In this document: positions 43,326 to 57,410 of the stretch, piece after piece | Position numbering within the stretch: position 1 is the first letter of the stretch | Layout: every line of letters begins with the position of its first letter | DNA from: Arthrobacter ramosus | GTDB taxonomy: Bacteria; Actinomycetota; Actinomycetes; Actinomycetales; Micrococcaceae | Reading direction: 5' to 3' | NCBI RefSeq assembly: GCF_039535095.1 | Contig: NZ_BAAAWN010000001.1 | Location: forward strand, 4,092,001-4,156,000 | Length of the DNA stretch: 64,000 nucleotides | Translations under genes and position numbers: made by a program | The notes under the pieces: generated by a model | Seen by the model: only the letters and a program-made list of their open reading frames with translations | Told to the model about the DNA's origin: nothing | Database searches by the model: none

Positions 43326-44627
43326 TTAGCGCCCGACGGCGGCGGGCTCGCCAAGGTGCTCCGTCTCTGTGGTTGCTACGGACACGGCGCGCCCGCGCAC
43401 CGTGAGGAAACCGGCCACCGCGAGCAGCACCGCTTCCGCCGCCAGGGCCCAGAAGGGAACGCCCCAGCCGCCGGACCACTCATGCAGGAGTCCAGCCCCC
43501 AAAGGCCCCAGGGAGGCCAACGCGAAGCCCAAGCCCTGGCTCATGGCGGACAGGCTGCCGGCGCTCTCTGGCCCTGCCGAGCGGATGACGACCAGCGCCA
43601 TTCCCAGCCCGAACCCGGCGCTCTGGACGATACCCAACAGTCCGACCATGAGGAATTGCAAAGCTACAGGCGCAGTCAACACTCCTATCAAAGCTGCCGC
43701 GACGAGCAGTCCCAAGCCGGGCGCCATAACCTTCAGAACCGCGCGACGCCCCGCGAGAACGGGGGCCAGCAGGCTCGCGGGCAGCCCTGCGACGCTGAAC
43801 CACGCCAAGAGCCCTGCTGCGTCGGCCGCGGTCTGGCCCTTCGACACCAGGAACACCGCTAGCCACGAGGTAACGGCGAAATACAGCATGGCTTGCAGCC
43901 CGAAGAAGGCGGTCACGGCCCAGGCCGTCCGCTGCTTCCGCAGCGGGATGGTGCCGGCTTCCCCCGCGGCGCCGCCCGCCGTCGTCGTCTCCTGTATACC
44001 AGTGCCCGACGCCGGTCCGCCGGTTCCCTTCGGGCGTGCGACTGTTTGACCGGTGCGGTGGATCAACGCGGCCCCTAGCAAGGCGGGAACGGCCCAGACG
44101 GCCAGCGCCCAGGCGAGGCTTCCGCCAAGCGCTTGCTGCAGCGGCTGGACGAGTCCTGCGCCGAGCGCCGCGCCCAGCCCGAAGCCCATGGTGCACAGCC
44201 CCGTCCACCACCCGGTACCGCGATTGGCCTTGACGATCTGTGGCACGAGCACACTGGCGGTCATGATGGATGCCCCTGCCAGGAACGTTCCGGGCAACAA
44301 CAGTCCGGGCACGAGTACGCGGACAAGCAGCGCGGCGGCAAGTACCAAGAGCGCCGCCGCCACGGCCCTTCCGGTGCCCAGGAGACGGGCCAGCCACGGA
44401 CCGCAGGGAGCCGAGACCCCGAACGCAAGTACAGGCAAGGCTCCGAGCAGCGGCAGCAAATGCGCGTCGAGTCCGAAGCCTGCCTGCAGCTGCCCCATCG
44501 TACCGGCGATCGTCGTAATGGCCGGACGAAGGTTGATGGAGACAAGCGCCAGTGCAACGAGTACCCAGGCGGTCCTCCGAACGGGGTTCGCGGAAGTACC
44601 GCGGCGCGACGGGTGTGCTTGTCCCAT
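43326..44627 (-). CDS. MFS transporter, CynX/NimT type
   Basis: A 433-residue major facilitator with 12 probable helices, of the cyanate/2-nitroimidazole (CynX) group. Family features are the N-terminal ALVSINLRPAITTIAGTMGQ (the NLRPA motif) and FGLDAHLLPLLGALPVLAFG. A longer cytoplasmic loop rich in Thr/Gly lies in the middle after RTGQTVARPKG. The start ATG 44627 has a GGGAGG site. A perfect TTGGTATACCAA palindrome lies 24 bases upstream of the start, matching the GntR sites of the neighbouring operon. It may move the substrate, product or an analogue. Confidence 0.9.
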   Translation of the reverse strand: MGQAHPSRRGTSANPVRRTAWVLVALALVSINLRPAITTIAGTMGQLQAGFGLDAHLLPLLGALPVLAFGVSAPCGPWLARLLGTGRAVAAALLVLAAALLVRVLVPGLLLPGTFLAGASIMTASVLVPQIVKANRGTGWWTGLCTMGFGLGAALGAGLVQPLQQALGGSLAWALAVWAVPALLGAALIHRTGQTVARPKGTGGPASGTGIQETTTAGGAAGEAGTIPLRKQRTAWAVTAFFGLQAMLYFAVTSWLAVFLVSKGQTAADAAGLLAWFSVAGLPASLLAPVLAGRRAVLKVMAPGLGLLVAAALIGVLTAPVALQFLMVGLLGIVQSAGFGLGMALVVIRSAGPESAGSLSAMSQGLGFALASLGPLGAGLLHEWSGGWGVPFWALAAEAVLLAVAGFLTVRGRAVSVATTETEHLGEPAAVGR

Positions 44628-44650
44628 TGATTGCCTCCCTGGAATCCACC

Positions 44651-44755
44651 TTGGTATACCAAATAAGATTAGGGGTATCGGGAATCAAAGTAAACTGGCG
44701 TGAAAATGGCAGCTAAGTGTGACGCTAGATCCTGGTGATCAGATTTGGAATACCA
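44651..44755. promoter_or_regulatory. GntR-type operators upstream of the MFS gene
   Basis: TTGGTATACCAA at 44651-44662 is a perfect 12-bp palindrome. TGGAATACCA at 44746-44755 is the exact reverse complement of the site at 35807-35816. Both are in the 133-base gap between the MFS start and the oxidase stop; the first is well placed to block the MFS promoter. Confidence 0.78.
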
Positions 44756-44760
44756 GAGGT

Positions 44761-46704
44761 CTAGATGGCCTTGCCGGGGTTGAGAATTCCGGCCGGGTCG
44801 AAAAGCTCCTTGATGCGATGCTGCAACTCGCGGATGGGCCCGGGCTGCTCAAGTCCGAGCCAGCGCAGCTTGTACTGCCCCACCCCGTGTTCACCGGTGA
44901 TGGTTCCGCCCATCTCCAGCGCGGCATCGATGGAGTCGTCCAGGGCCTTGTTGAGGCGGGACATGGCATCGGTGTCCACTTCCATGTCCACACGATCCAC
45001 CCAGAAGGTGGGGTGCAGGTTGCCATCGCCGGCATGTGCCACCACCTTGAGCTGGACATCGTGGGTGGCGGCCATGGCCTCGAGCGCGGCCACGTAGTCG
45101 ACAAGCCGCGACCTCGGGACGGCGACGTCCTCACCTACCCGGTATTCGTTGTCCACCTCGTCGCCTCGACTTGAGCGCCGCATGTCGATGAGGCGTTCGG
45201 CTTCCGCATTCGATTCCGCCGTCACCGTGGCTCCGCCGGCCGCAAGCACTTCCCGCACCAGCGCTGCCTCCGCAGCAGCTCCGAAACCATCTGTCTGGAT
45301 CAGCAGCAGCGCTTGTCCACGTTGTCCGAGGTCCGAGCCGTACAGTTCGTCGAGCTGGGCCAGCGTTCCGGCGTCGAGCATTTCCATGATGGCGGGCTGA
45401 ACGCGCGCCCTTCCGACCGCCAGGACGCCCGCGGCGGCACCGCGGAAGTCCGGATAGAAGGCCGCGACTGTCTGTACGTCTCGGGGCAGGTAGCGCAGGC
45501 GCACCGTCACGCCCACCACGATTCCCAGGGTGCCTTCGGAGCCCACAAACAGTGCCGTGAGATCGTAGCCAGCCACGCCTTTGAAGGTCTGGTGCCCTGT
45601 GTGGATGAGCGAGCCATCGGCCAGGACGACGTCGAGCGCCAGCACCGAATCCCTGGTCACGCCGTATTTGGCGCAGCGCAAGCCGCCGGCGTTCGTGGCC
45701 ACATTGCCGCCGATCGTGGACATTTTGTAGCTCGCAGGGTCCGGCGCGTACATCAGTCCATGTTCAGCCGCCGCGGCGTTCAGGTCAGCGTTCACCACGC
45801 CAGGTTCGACGACGGCGGTCTCATCGTCCGCGTTGAGCCGCAGGATGCGGTTCATGCGTTCCAGGCTGAGCACGATGCACCCCTGGATGGCGTGGGCGCC
45901 ACCGGAAACCCCGGTGCCGGCGCCGCGGGCAACAATCGGAACCCCGTGTTTTGCACAACTGCGCACCACGAGCTGCACGTCTTCAACGGATTGGGCGAAC
46001 ACCACAGCCACAGGCAGCTGCAAGTCCAGGACCGGTCCTAGGTCTGCCGCATAGGTGGTGCGTGTCTGTTCGTCGACGGCGACTTGCTCCGGGGTAAGGG
46101 CGGCCGCTAGCTCATCGATGAACCCGCCGGGGCTTTTGCTCTGCTGGATCGGCCCGGAAGGCGGAATCCTGCGGGCCATGACGATTTCCAACCTGGCTTT
46201 GTCCTGCGGATACGGCCGGCTGGCACCGGTGTATTCAAATCCGTGCCGCTCGTAGAATGCCTTGGCACGGGAGTTATCCTCGTGGACACCCAGTTCAATC
46301 ACGCCGGCTCCAAGCTCGGCGCCAGCCACGGCGCAAGCTTCATCAAGCAACTGGTCAGCCAGGCCCAGGCCACGGTGTTCAGGTGCGACGTAGACGCTGA
46401 TCAGCATGGCTTGCAGAGCCTGGCTAGGATCCTGTGGCTGCTTGATGACGACGCGCATGAGTCCGCTGATCCGGCTACTGTCCGTGCCGTCATCCGCGAC
46501 GAGGGTGATGCTCGAGTCGCTCGACATCGTGGCCGCGCGCTCTTGCCATTGAGTGTCAGTCTGGCGCCGAGCGGCGGCGAGGCTCTCCACGTAGGCCATC
46601 GGGGTGTCCGACAGCATCTCCAACCGGACGTCGCGAAGCAACTGCCAGTCAGCCGCCTGGAGCCGACGGATTCTATTCACTTCCGCCGCCCATGAATCGG
46701 ACAT
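44761..46704 (-). CDS. GNAT domain fused to FAD-linked oxidase (GlcD-like)
   Basis: A 647-residue protein with two parts in one frame. Residues about 1-185 are a GNAT acetyltransferase (LISVYVAPEHRGLGLADQLL for acetyl-CoA, then NSRAKAFYERHGFEYTGASR). From about residue 190 begins an FAD-linked oxidase of the glycolate oxidase/lactate dehydrogenase type: PIVARGAGTGVSGGAH (PP-loop for FAD), STIGGNVATNAGG, GTLGIVVGVTVRLR and the end AHAGDGNLHPTFWVD with TITGEHGVGQYKLRWL. The two are normally separate proteins. The junction, ARRIPPSGPIQQSKSPGGF, has no stop. The fusion may be real, or a small error may have removed a stop. ATG 46704 is taken as the start. Confidence 0.82.
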   Translation of the reverse strand: MSDSWAAEVNRIRRLQAADWQLLRDVRLEMLSDTPMAYVESLAAARRQTDTQWQERAATMSSDSSITLVADDGTDSSRISGLMRVVIKQPQDPSQALQAMLISVYVAPEHRGLGLADQLLDEACAVAGAELGAGVIELGVHEDNSRAKAFYERHGFEYTGASRPYPQDKARLEIVMARRIPPSGPIQQSKSPGGFIDELAAALTPEQVAVDEQTRTTYAADLGPVLDLQLPVAVVFAQSVEDVQLVVRSCAKHGVPIVARGAGTGVSGGAHAIQGCIVLSLERMNRILRLNADDETAVVEPGVVNADLNAAAAEHGLMYAPDPASYKMSTIGGNVATNAGGLRCAKYGVTRDSVLALDVVLADGSLIHTGHQTFKGVAGYDLTALFVGSEGTLGIVVGVTVRLRYLPRDVQTVAAFYPDFRGAAAGVLAVGRARVQPAIMEMLDAGTLAQLDELYGSDLGQRGQALLLIQTDGFGAAAEAALVREVLAAGGATVTAESNAEAERLIDMRRSSRGDEVDNEYRVGEDVAVPRSRLVDYVAALEAMAATHDVQLKVVAHAGDGNLHPTFWVDRVDMEVDTDAMSRLNKALDDSIDAALEMGGTITGEHGVGQYKLRWLGLEQPGPIRELQHRIKELFDPAGILNPGKAI

Positions 46705-47167
46705 AGCGATCAAGAACTCCAGGCCAGTCAGCCGCGTAGTCTGCACGGGTCTGGGCGGGGAGTTCGGCGCCTTCCCAGCCATCGTGCACCAGGCGAACCT
46801 CCGTGCCACCGTCAACCGCGCGGAAGGCCAGTCGAAGTTCGGTGGACCACATCGCGGTGCTGCCCGGATACCAACTCGCATGGAAGGACAACGGCGGCTG
46901 CCAATCGTCGATCGTCCCCCATATCGAGGTACGTCCGTCGTCAGCCGTCTCCAGGATCAAATTCTCCTCGAACTCAACGTGCGAGCCCGCCCCGTAGACG
47001 CTGTGGTCCTCCATCGGCCACCAGAGATGCGGGTGATCAGTGAAGCCCATGAAAGCATGCGCCACCGACGAAGGCACGACGACGGTGCACACCACGGGGT
47101 CCAGATCACCGGGTTGCTCCGGCTGGGGTTCGGAGTCCGGCGCGAGGTGACTAAAGAGGCTCTCCAT
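46673..47167 (-). CDS. SRPBCC/AHSA1-like protein
   Basis: A 164-residue START/SRPBCC-fold protein of the AHSA1 (activator of Hsp90 ATPase-like) group. It has AHAFMGFTDHPHLWWPMEDH, then GAGSHVEFEENLILETADDG and WQPPLSFHASWYPG with TEVRLVHDGWEG, all typical of this family. The last 32 bases overlap the start of the GNAT-oxidase gene, suggesting coupling. Bacterial members often act in small-molecule binding or stress response; the ligand here is unknown. ATG 47167 is preferred over an in-frame start 9 bases upstream. Confidence 0.82.
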   Translation of the reverse strand: MESLFSHLAPDSEPQPEQPGDLDPVVCTVVVPSSVAHAFMGFTDHPHLWWPMEDHSVYGAGSHVEFEENLILETADDGRTSIWGTIDDWQPPLSFHASWYPGSTAMWSTELRLAFRAVDGGTEVRLVHDGWEGAELPAQTRADYAADWPGVLDRYVRFMGGGSE

Positions 47168-47234
47168 GTGCACCAACTTTACCGCCCAGCGACGCCCCCG
47201 ACTCCGGACCCAACGCGCTCCCCCACAAACGCCC

Positions 47235-47410
47235 GCTCACATACATGGCGTCCCGGCCGGACGCTAGCTCACATACAGGGGGTCCCGGCCGGACGCCGGC
47301 TCACATATACCGGGTCCTGGCCGGACGCCCGCTCACATACAGGGGGTTCCGGCCGGACGCTAGCTCACATATACCGGGGTCTGGCCGGACGCTAGCTCAC
47401 TTCTGCTGAG
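47235..47410. repeat. 32-bp tandem repeat array A
   Basis: GCTCACATA (or GCTCACTT at the last) recurs at 47235, 47267, 47299, 47331, 47363 and 47395, exactly every 32 bases. Five full units of the form GCTCACATAC-AGGGGGTC-CCGGCCGGACGCTA are followed by a partial sixth. Units differ by a few bases. There are no unique spacers, so it is not CRISPR. It lies upstream of the SRPBCC gene. Confidence 0.9.
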
Positions 47411-47433
47411 GGTGGGTGGGGGGCTGGGGCCGG

Positions 47434-47588
47434 CCCGGCTCATGGGTGAGCCGGGGTTTGGGATTTCCGGGTCATACGTGAGCCGGGGTTTCGGATTTCC
47501 GGGTCATACGTGAGCCGGGGTTTGGGTTTTCCGGCTCATGGGTGAGCCGGGGTTTGGGTTTTCCGGCTCATACGTGAGCCGGGGTTTG
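47434..47588. repeat. 32-bp tandem repeat array B, opposite orientation
   Basis: GTGAGCCGGGGTTT recurs at 47446, 47478, 47510, 47542 and 47574, again exactly every 32 bases, with TTCCGG-CTCATAC between. On the other strand each unit reads GCTCAC-GTATGAG..., so both arrays share the GCTCAC[A/G]TA core but face each other across about 35 bases. Array B lies between array A and the 5S rRNA gene. Confidence 0.9.
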
Positions 47589-47634
47589 CCCGTGAGGCCG
47601 GGTCCCTGGCCTGGGGTTGGGGTGTTAAATGGTT

Positions 47635-47663
47635 CAGGCCCCGACACGTGGTGTCGGGGCCTG
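47635..47663 (-). terminator. Terminator of the rRNA operon
   Basis: A perfect 13-bp stem, CAGGCCCCGACAC with GTGTCGGGGCCTG, and a 3-base loop, 16 bases beyond the 5S 3' end on the minus strand. The T run after it is weak. Confidence 0.75.
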
Positions 47664-47678
47664 GACCGTTAATGGTTG

Positions 47679-47795
47679 TCCGGCGGTGTCCTACTCTCCC
47701 ACACCCTCCCGGGTGCAGTACCATCGGCGCTGTGGGTCTTAGCTTCCGGGTTCGGAATGGGACCGGGCGTTTCCCCCACGCTATGACCGCCGTAA
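47679..47795 (-). rRNA. 5S ribosomal RNA
   Basis: About 117 bases with the typical actinobacterial 5S: starts TTACGGCGGTCATAGCG, has CCCATTCCGAACCCGGAAGC in the loop A/B region and ends near ACACCGCCGGAC. Ends are approximate by 2-3 bases. Confidence 0.93.
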
Positions 47796-47932
47796 CCCTG
47801 TTACCCGGTCCGCCGCACGGGGTGCGGGGCGGGAAGACTGGTGGTTACAACTTGTCCAAACCCGTTTGAGGGGTTTGGTGGTGTTGTTATTCAGTTGTGG
47901 TTTGTTCCGGAACGGGTTGTTGTTCGGGAACC

Positions 47933-47949
47933 ACATAGTGGACGCAAGC
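47933..47949 (-). promoter_or_regulatory. 3' arm of the 23S precursor processing stem
   Basis: ACATAGTGGACGCAAGC here is complementary, in the transcript, to the arm at 51271-51287 on the other side of the 23S gene (16 of 17 positions). Such flanking complementary arms form the double-stranded stem cut by RNase III. Confidence 0.7.
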
Positions 47950-47967
47950 AGTGATCGTGTTTGTGTG

Positions 47968-53227
<5,260 letters not shown>

Positions 53228-53722
53228 GTAAAACAAAAACAGACACAACCACAACCACCGGAAATAACGACGGAAGAGCTGCACAAAATTTGAAACCAGC
53301 TGTAAAAAACCAGCCCCGCACCACCGAAGCGACACAGAACCAGCCAAAACAACCAATTCATAAAAACAAATCGGTATCAACAAACTTGGCACACTATTGA
53401 GTTCTCAAACAACAGACACACCCGGCACCACCCACACCCACAACAGGGTCCAGGATCGCTCCGGAGCAACTTCCCAAACTTACCGGCTGCTTGCCTCCTA
53501 GTCAAATCAGCGTTCTTGACTTGATCTTCACGAGGAACGTCAGTCAACTTCACCGATCTCCACTGGGGAGCAGCGCGGGTACTAACTATACCACCAGTTC
53601 TCCGGGGAGGCAAAACTCCCGCCAGGCGGCTTCCTGCGCTTCGGCAACCGCCCGCAAGATCCATGCAAAGGGCCCGGAAACTCAAGGCTTCCGGACCCTT
53701 CACCCTCAGACAAGCAGAACAG
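53228..53722 (-). promoter_or_regulatory. rRNA operon leader and promoter
   Basis: About 495 bases with no gene. On the minus strand a good sigma-70-type promoter is TTGACT (53500-53505), a 17-base spacer and TAAGTT (53477-53482). Downstream, TGTTGTTTGAGAACTCAATA (about 53395-53415) is the antitermination/processing leader also seen in the spacer. The part next to the glgB stop shows no clear terminator hairpin for that gene. Confidence 0.75.
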
Positions 53723-56700
53723 CTACCCCACAGGCGCGAACCAGGAAGCTCCGAGCGGCGGCAAGGTGACGGTCAGTGCAGCAGGCAGTCCCTCCGCCCC
53801 GGGTGCGGTGGCAAGCAGTTCACCACTATTGATCACACCCGAGCCCCCGTACACGTCGGCGTCAGTGTTGAGTACTTCCTGCCATGCGCCGGCAGACGGG
53901 ACGCCGAGCACATAGTCCTGGTGCGGGCCTCCCGAGAAATTCACGGCGCAAACCAGCGGGTTGCCGTCGTGGTCCCATCGGATAAAGGTGAGTACGTTGC
54001 GGTCCGCGTCCGCGCCGTTGATCCACTGGAAACCGCCAGGCTCGTTGTCCCGGACATGCAGGGCCGGCGTCGAGCTGTACAGCGTGTTCAACTCGCGGGT
54101 GAGCAATTGCAGCCCGCGGTGCGCGGGGATGTCGGCAAGGAACCAGTCGAGCCCGTGCTGTTCGGACCATTCGGCCTCTTGGCCGAATTCGGTGCCCATG
54201 AAGATGAGCTGCTTGCCCGGGTGCGCCCACTGGTACGCCATGAACGCCCGCACGTTGGCGAGCTGCTGCCAGCGGTCGCCGGGCATCTTCCGCAGCATGG
54301 ATCCCTTGCCGTGCACAACTTCGTCGTGACTGATGGGCAGCAGGAAGTTCTCAGTGAAGGCATAGACCATGGAGAACGTCACCGTACCGTGGTGCCAGCG
54401 GCGGTTCACCGGGTTTTCGGAGATGTACTTGAGGGAATCGTGCATCCAGCCCATGTTCCATTTGAGGCCGAATCCCAGGCCGCCATGGTTGGTCGGCGCG
54501 GTGACGCCGGCGAACGCCGTGGATTCCTCGGCAATGGTCACGGCCCCTGGGTGGGTCTTGTAGATCGTGGCGTTGACCTCTTGGAGGAAGGAGATGGCTT
54601 CCAGGTTCTCGCGTCCGCCGTGGACGTTGGGGAACCACTCCCCTTCCTCGCGGGAATAGTCACGGTAGAGCATGGAGGCAACGGCATCCACCCGAAGCCC
54701 GTCGATGTGGAATTCCTCAAGCCAGTACAGGGCGTTCGCGACCAGGAAGTTGCGGACCTCGGTACGGCCGAAGTCGAAGATGAGCGTGCCCCAGTCCGGG
54801 TGCTCACCGAGCCGGGGATCGGAGTGTTCGTACAGTGGTTCGCCGTCGAAACGGGCAAGGGCCCAGGCGTCCTTCGGGAAGTGCGCGGGGACCCAGTCCA
54901 GGATCACGCCGATGCCCGCCTGATGCAGTGAATCGACCAGGAACCGGAACTCATCCGGATGCCCGAAGCGGGAGGTCGGAGCAAAGTAGGACGTGACTTG
55001 GTAACCCCATGAACCGCCAAAGGGGTGCTCGGCCACCGGCATGAACTCGACGTGGGTGAAACCAAGCCACTTCACGTACTCCACGAGGTCCTTGGCCAAC
55101 TCCTTGTACCCGAGGCCAAGGCGCCAGGAACCAAGGTGGACTTCGTAGACGCTCATGGGCGAGTTGTGCGGATCCTTGTTGGCGCGCGCCGTCATCCAGG
55201 CGTCGTCCTTGAAGCGGTAGCCGGACTCCACCACGCGGGACGCAGTCAAGGGCGGAACTTCGGTGCCGAAGGCGAGCGGGTCGGCTTTCTCCACCCAATG
55301 GCCGGCCTTGGTGAGTAGCTCGAATTTGTAGCACGCCCCTGCTACAACGCCCGGGATGAAGACTTCCCAGACGCCTGAAGACCCGAGTGAGCGCAATGCA
55401 TGCTCACGCCCGTCCCAGGAGTTGAAGTCGCCCTTGACGCGGACTGCCTGCGCGTTGGGCGCCCAGACGGCGAAGGAGACGCCGTCCACATCGCCGAGCG
55501 GGGAGCGGTAGTGCTGGACGTGGGCTCCCAGTGTGTCCCAGAGCCGTTCGTGCCGGCCTTCTCCGATGAGGTGCAGGTCCACCTCACCGACGGTTGGAAG
55601 GTAGTGGTACGGATCATTGATCGTCACCGGCGCGGAATCGCCGTACACAACGTCCAGGCGGTAGTCCGGCACGTGGCCGTGCTGCAGCGGTTCGAGGACC
55701 GCCACCCAGATCCCGTCGGTCTCGTGGGTCATCGGGGTCGAACCGGCTTCCGTGACTACAGTTACCTCCGCCGCGAGGTGCTTGACCGTGCGGATCGTGA
55801 CGTGACCGTGGTCGTCAAGGTGGGCGCCCAACACCGAGTGCGGGGCGTGGTGCGCACCAGCGGCCACCCGGCCCAGGGTAGCGGCGTCCACATACAGCGG
55901 GACTCGGGGCCGTTCGGTACGTGCTGAGCCTGTCATTTCCTTACCTTCCGATGTCGCCGCGGCATCCGTGCCGGGGCTCGTGTTTCCGAGGAGCTGCCGC
56001 GAAGCATTGACCGGAATGGGCAACCAGTCCGGTCTGTTCCGCAGCTCGTAGATCACCTCGTACAAGGCCTTGTCCAGCCACAATGCCACAAACAGCGGCG
56101 AGCGGCGGTCAATAGTTCCAGGGGTGATGTCGCTGTAGCCGGCCAGGAACGCCTCGGCGCAGTCGTCAACCCACGTGGCGGGAACCCGGGCGCCCGGGTT
56201 CTCGCGGATGGCTGCACCGGCCGCGTAGTCGAAGGACCGCAGCATTCCGACGACGTCCCGCAGGGGAACGTCTGGAATGTTACGGTGTTCGATCGGCCTC
56301 AGGGGTTCGCCCTCAAAGTCCAGGATCGCCCACCGGGCCGCTTCGCCCGCGGTGCCGGGCACCAAGAGGATCTGGCCCAGGTGAAGGTCTCCGTGGATGC
56401 GCTGCAGCGTCCCGGCTTCCTTGCCCGACAGTTGCGTCAGGAGTGCCTCGAGCTGCTGTTCATGGGGCCCGACGGCGGTGCCGGCCTCAGCCCACGACTG
56501 GCGGACGCGCCGGGCTACTTCGGGCGCGATGTCCTGGCCGGGAACGCGTTCCCGGGCGGTTCCGAGGGTTTCCGCGAGCCGAAGGTGCACGGTGGCAGTC
56601 GCCTGGCCCAGCTGCCGGGCTTCGGCGGCAAAGTCCTTGCCTGATGCCGCAGCGTCGACGGCGAGGCGCCAAGCGTCTTGCCCGCCGGCAAGGAATTCGT

Positions 56701-57409
56701 GGGCAACGGCGAAATCCGCCGAGGCTGTGCCGTGCCGGCCCAGGGGTGTCCGTACCTCCCATGTTCCCGTAATCCAGCCGAGCGTCGAGGGCACTTCCTT
56801 CGTTCCCGCCGAAGTCAAGGCCGCGCCGACCTCCACCTCGGGGTTCTTGCCGACCGACAGGACCCGGAAGATCTTCACGATCGCCGCGGACACGCCGTCG
56901 TCGACGATCACTGAAGTGTTGGACTGCTCACCGGAAGAGACACGCACGGATCCTGAGGCAGTGGGCAGCCTCAGGCTGCCCGGCACCGTGTGACCGCTCG
57001 CGGTGCACTCCCCCTCTCCGGGCTCGGCGGACGCCTGACCCCGGATGAGATCCAGCCACGCCGTCACAAAGTCAGGATCGTGGGGGGCGTCGTATACCCA
57101 GACCGGCGGGTCCTCATCGCTTGTTCCGCCGATCTGGCCAACCAAGGCAGTTGCCAAGGCGGCCGAGGGCGCGGAACGAAAGCTGAGCGGTACTTGGATG
57201 ATGTCGGTCTGCCTCCCGCCATCGGCCGTGGCGTAGGCGACGGAGATGAGCTGGACCTCCAGGCCGGTCCCGGGGGCTGGCGCGGCAAGGGCGAACGAGC
57301 CGACGAAATCCAGTTCGAATAACCCTGCCTTGACCGGAAACCAGCGCTGCCGGGGCAGCCATTCCTTGAGCAGGTAGGCCAGGACCGTGGTGGGCGCCAT
57401 TTGACTCAT
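53723..57409 (-). CDS. glgB: Maltokinase-GlgB fusion (maltose kinase + 1,4-alpha-glucan branching enzyme)
   Basis: A 1228-residue protein with two enzymes of the GlgE pathway in one chain. Residues about 1-460 are maltokinase (Pep2-like): [14 protein letters not shown] at the start and [12 protein letters not shown] with [11 protein letters not shown], its catalytic and DFG-like motifs; it makes maltose 1-phosphate. A linker with [15 protein letters not shown] follows. Residues about 490-1228 are GlgB (GH13): a CBM48 region ([20 protein letters not shown]), [10 protein letters not shown], nucleophile Asp in [11 protein letters not shown] (about 907), acid Glu in TIAEEST (about 961) and [13 protein letters not shown]. 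It starts one base after the treS stop. Such fusions occur in Arthrobacter-type genomes; all sites look intact. Confidence 0.93.
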   Translation of the reverse strand: MSQMAPTTVLAYLLKEWLPRQRWFPVKAGLFELDFVGSFALAAPAPGTGLEVQLISVAYATADGGRQTDIIQVPLSFRSAPSAALATALVGQIGGTSDEDPPVWVYDAPHDPDFVTAWLDLIRGQASAEPGEGECTASGHTVPGSLRLPTASGSVRVSSGEQSNTSVIVDDGVSAAIVKIFRVLSVGKNPEVEVGAALTSAGTKEVPSTLGWITGTWEVRTPLGRHGTASADFAVAHEFLAGGQDAWRLAVDAAASGKDFAAEARQLGQATATVHLRLAETLGTARERVPGQDIAPEVARRVRQSWAEAGTAVGPHEQQLEALLTQLSGKEAGTLQRIHGDLHLGQILLVPGTAGEAARWAILDFEGEPLRPIEHRNIPDVPLRDVVGMLRSFDYAAGAAIRENPGARVPATWVDDCAEAFLAGYSDITPGTIDRRSPLFVALWLDKALYEVIYELRNRPDWLPIPVNASRQLLGNTSPGTDAAATSEGKEMTGSARTERPRVPLYVDAATLGRVAAGAHHAPHSVLGAHLDDHGHVTIRTVKHLAAEVTVVTEAGSTPMTHETDGIWVAVLEPLQHGHVPDYRLDVVYGDSAPVTINDPYHYLPTVGEVDLHLIGEGRHERLWDTLGAHVQHYRSPLGDVDGVSFAVWAPNAQAVRVKGDFNSWDGREHALRSLGSSGVWEVFIPGVVAGACYKFELLTKAGHWVEKADPLAFGTEVPPLTASRVVESGYRFKDDAWMTARANKDPHNSPMSVYEVHLGSWRLGLGYKELAKDLVEYVKWLGFTHVEFMPVAEHPFGGSWGYQVTSYFAPTSRFGHPDEFRFLVDSLHQAGIGVILDWVPAHFPKDAWALARFDGEPLYEHSDPRLGEHPDWGTLIFDFGRTEVRNFLVANALYWLEEFHIDGLRVDAVASMLYRDYSREEGEWFPNVHGGRENLEAISFLQEVNATIYKTHPGAVTIAEESTAFAGVTAPTNHGGLGFGLKWNMGWMHDSLKYISENPVNRRWHHGTVTFSMVYAFTENFLLPISHDEVVHGKGSMLRKMPGDRWQQLANVRAFMAYQWAHPGKQLIFMGTEFGQEAEWSEQHGLDWFLADIPAHRGLQLLTRELNTLYSSTPALHVRDNEPGGFQWINGADADRNVLTFIRWDHDGNPLVCAVNFSGGPHQDYVLGVPSAGAWQEVLNTDADVYGGSGVINSGELLATAPGAEGLPAALTVTLPPLGASWFAPVG

Positions 57410-57410
57410 G

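Noticed and set aside
47235..47588. CRISPR array
   Set aside because: The units repeat directly every 32 bases with no unique spacers between them, and no cas genes are nearby.
53663..54931. Plus-strand frame of 422 codons opposite glgB
   Set aside because: Shadow of the branching-enzyme half; composition and lack of motifs match other shadows.
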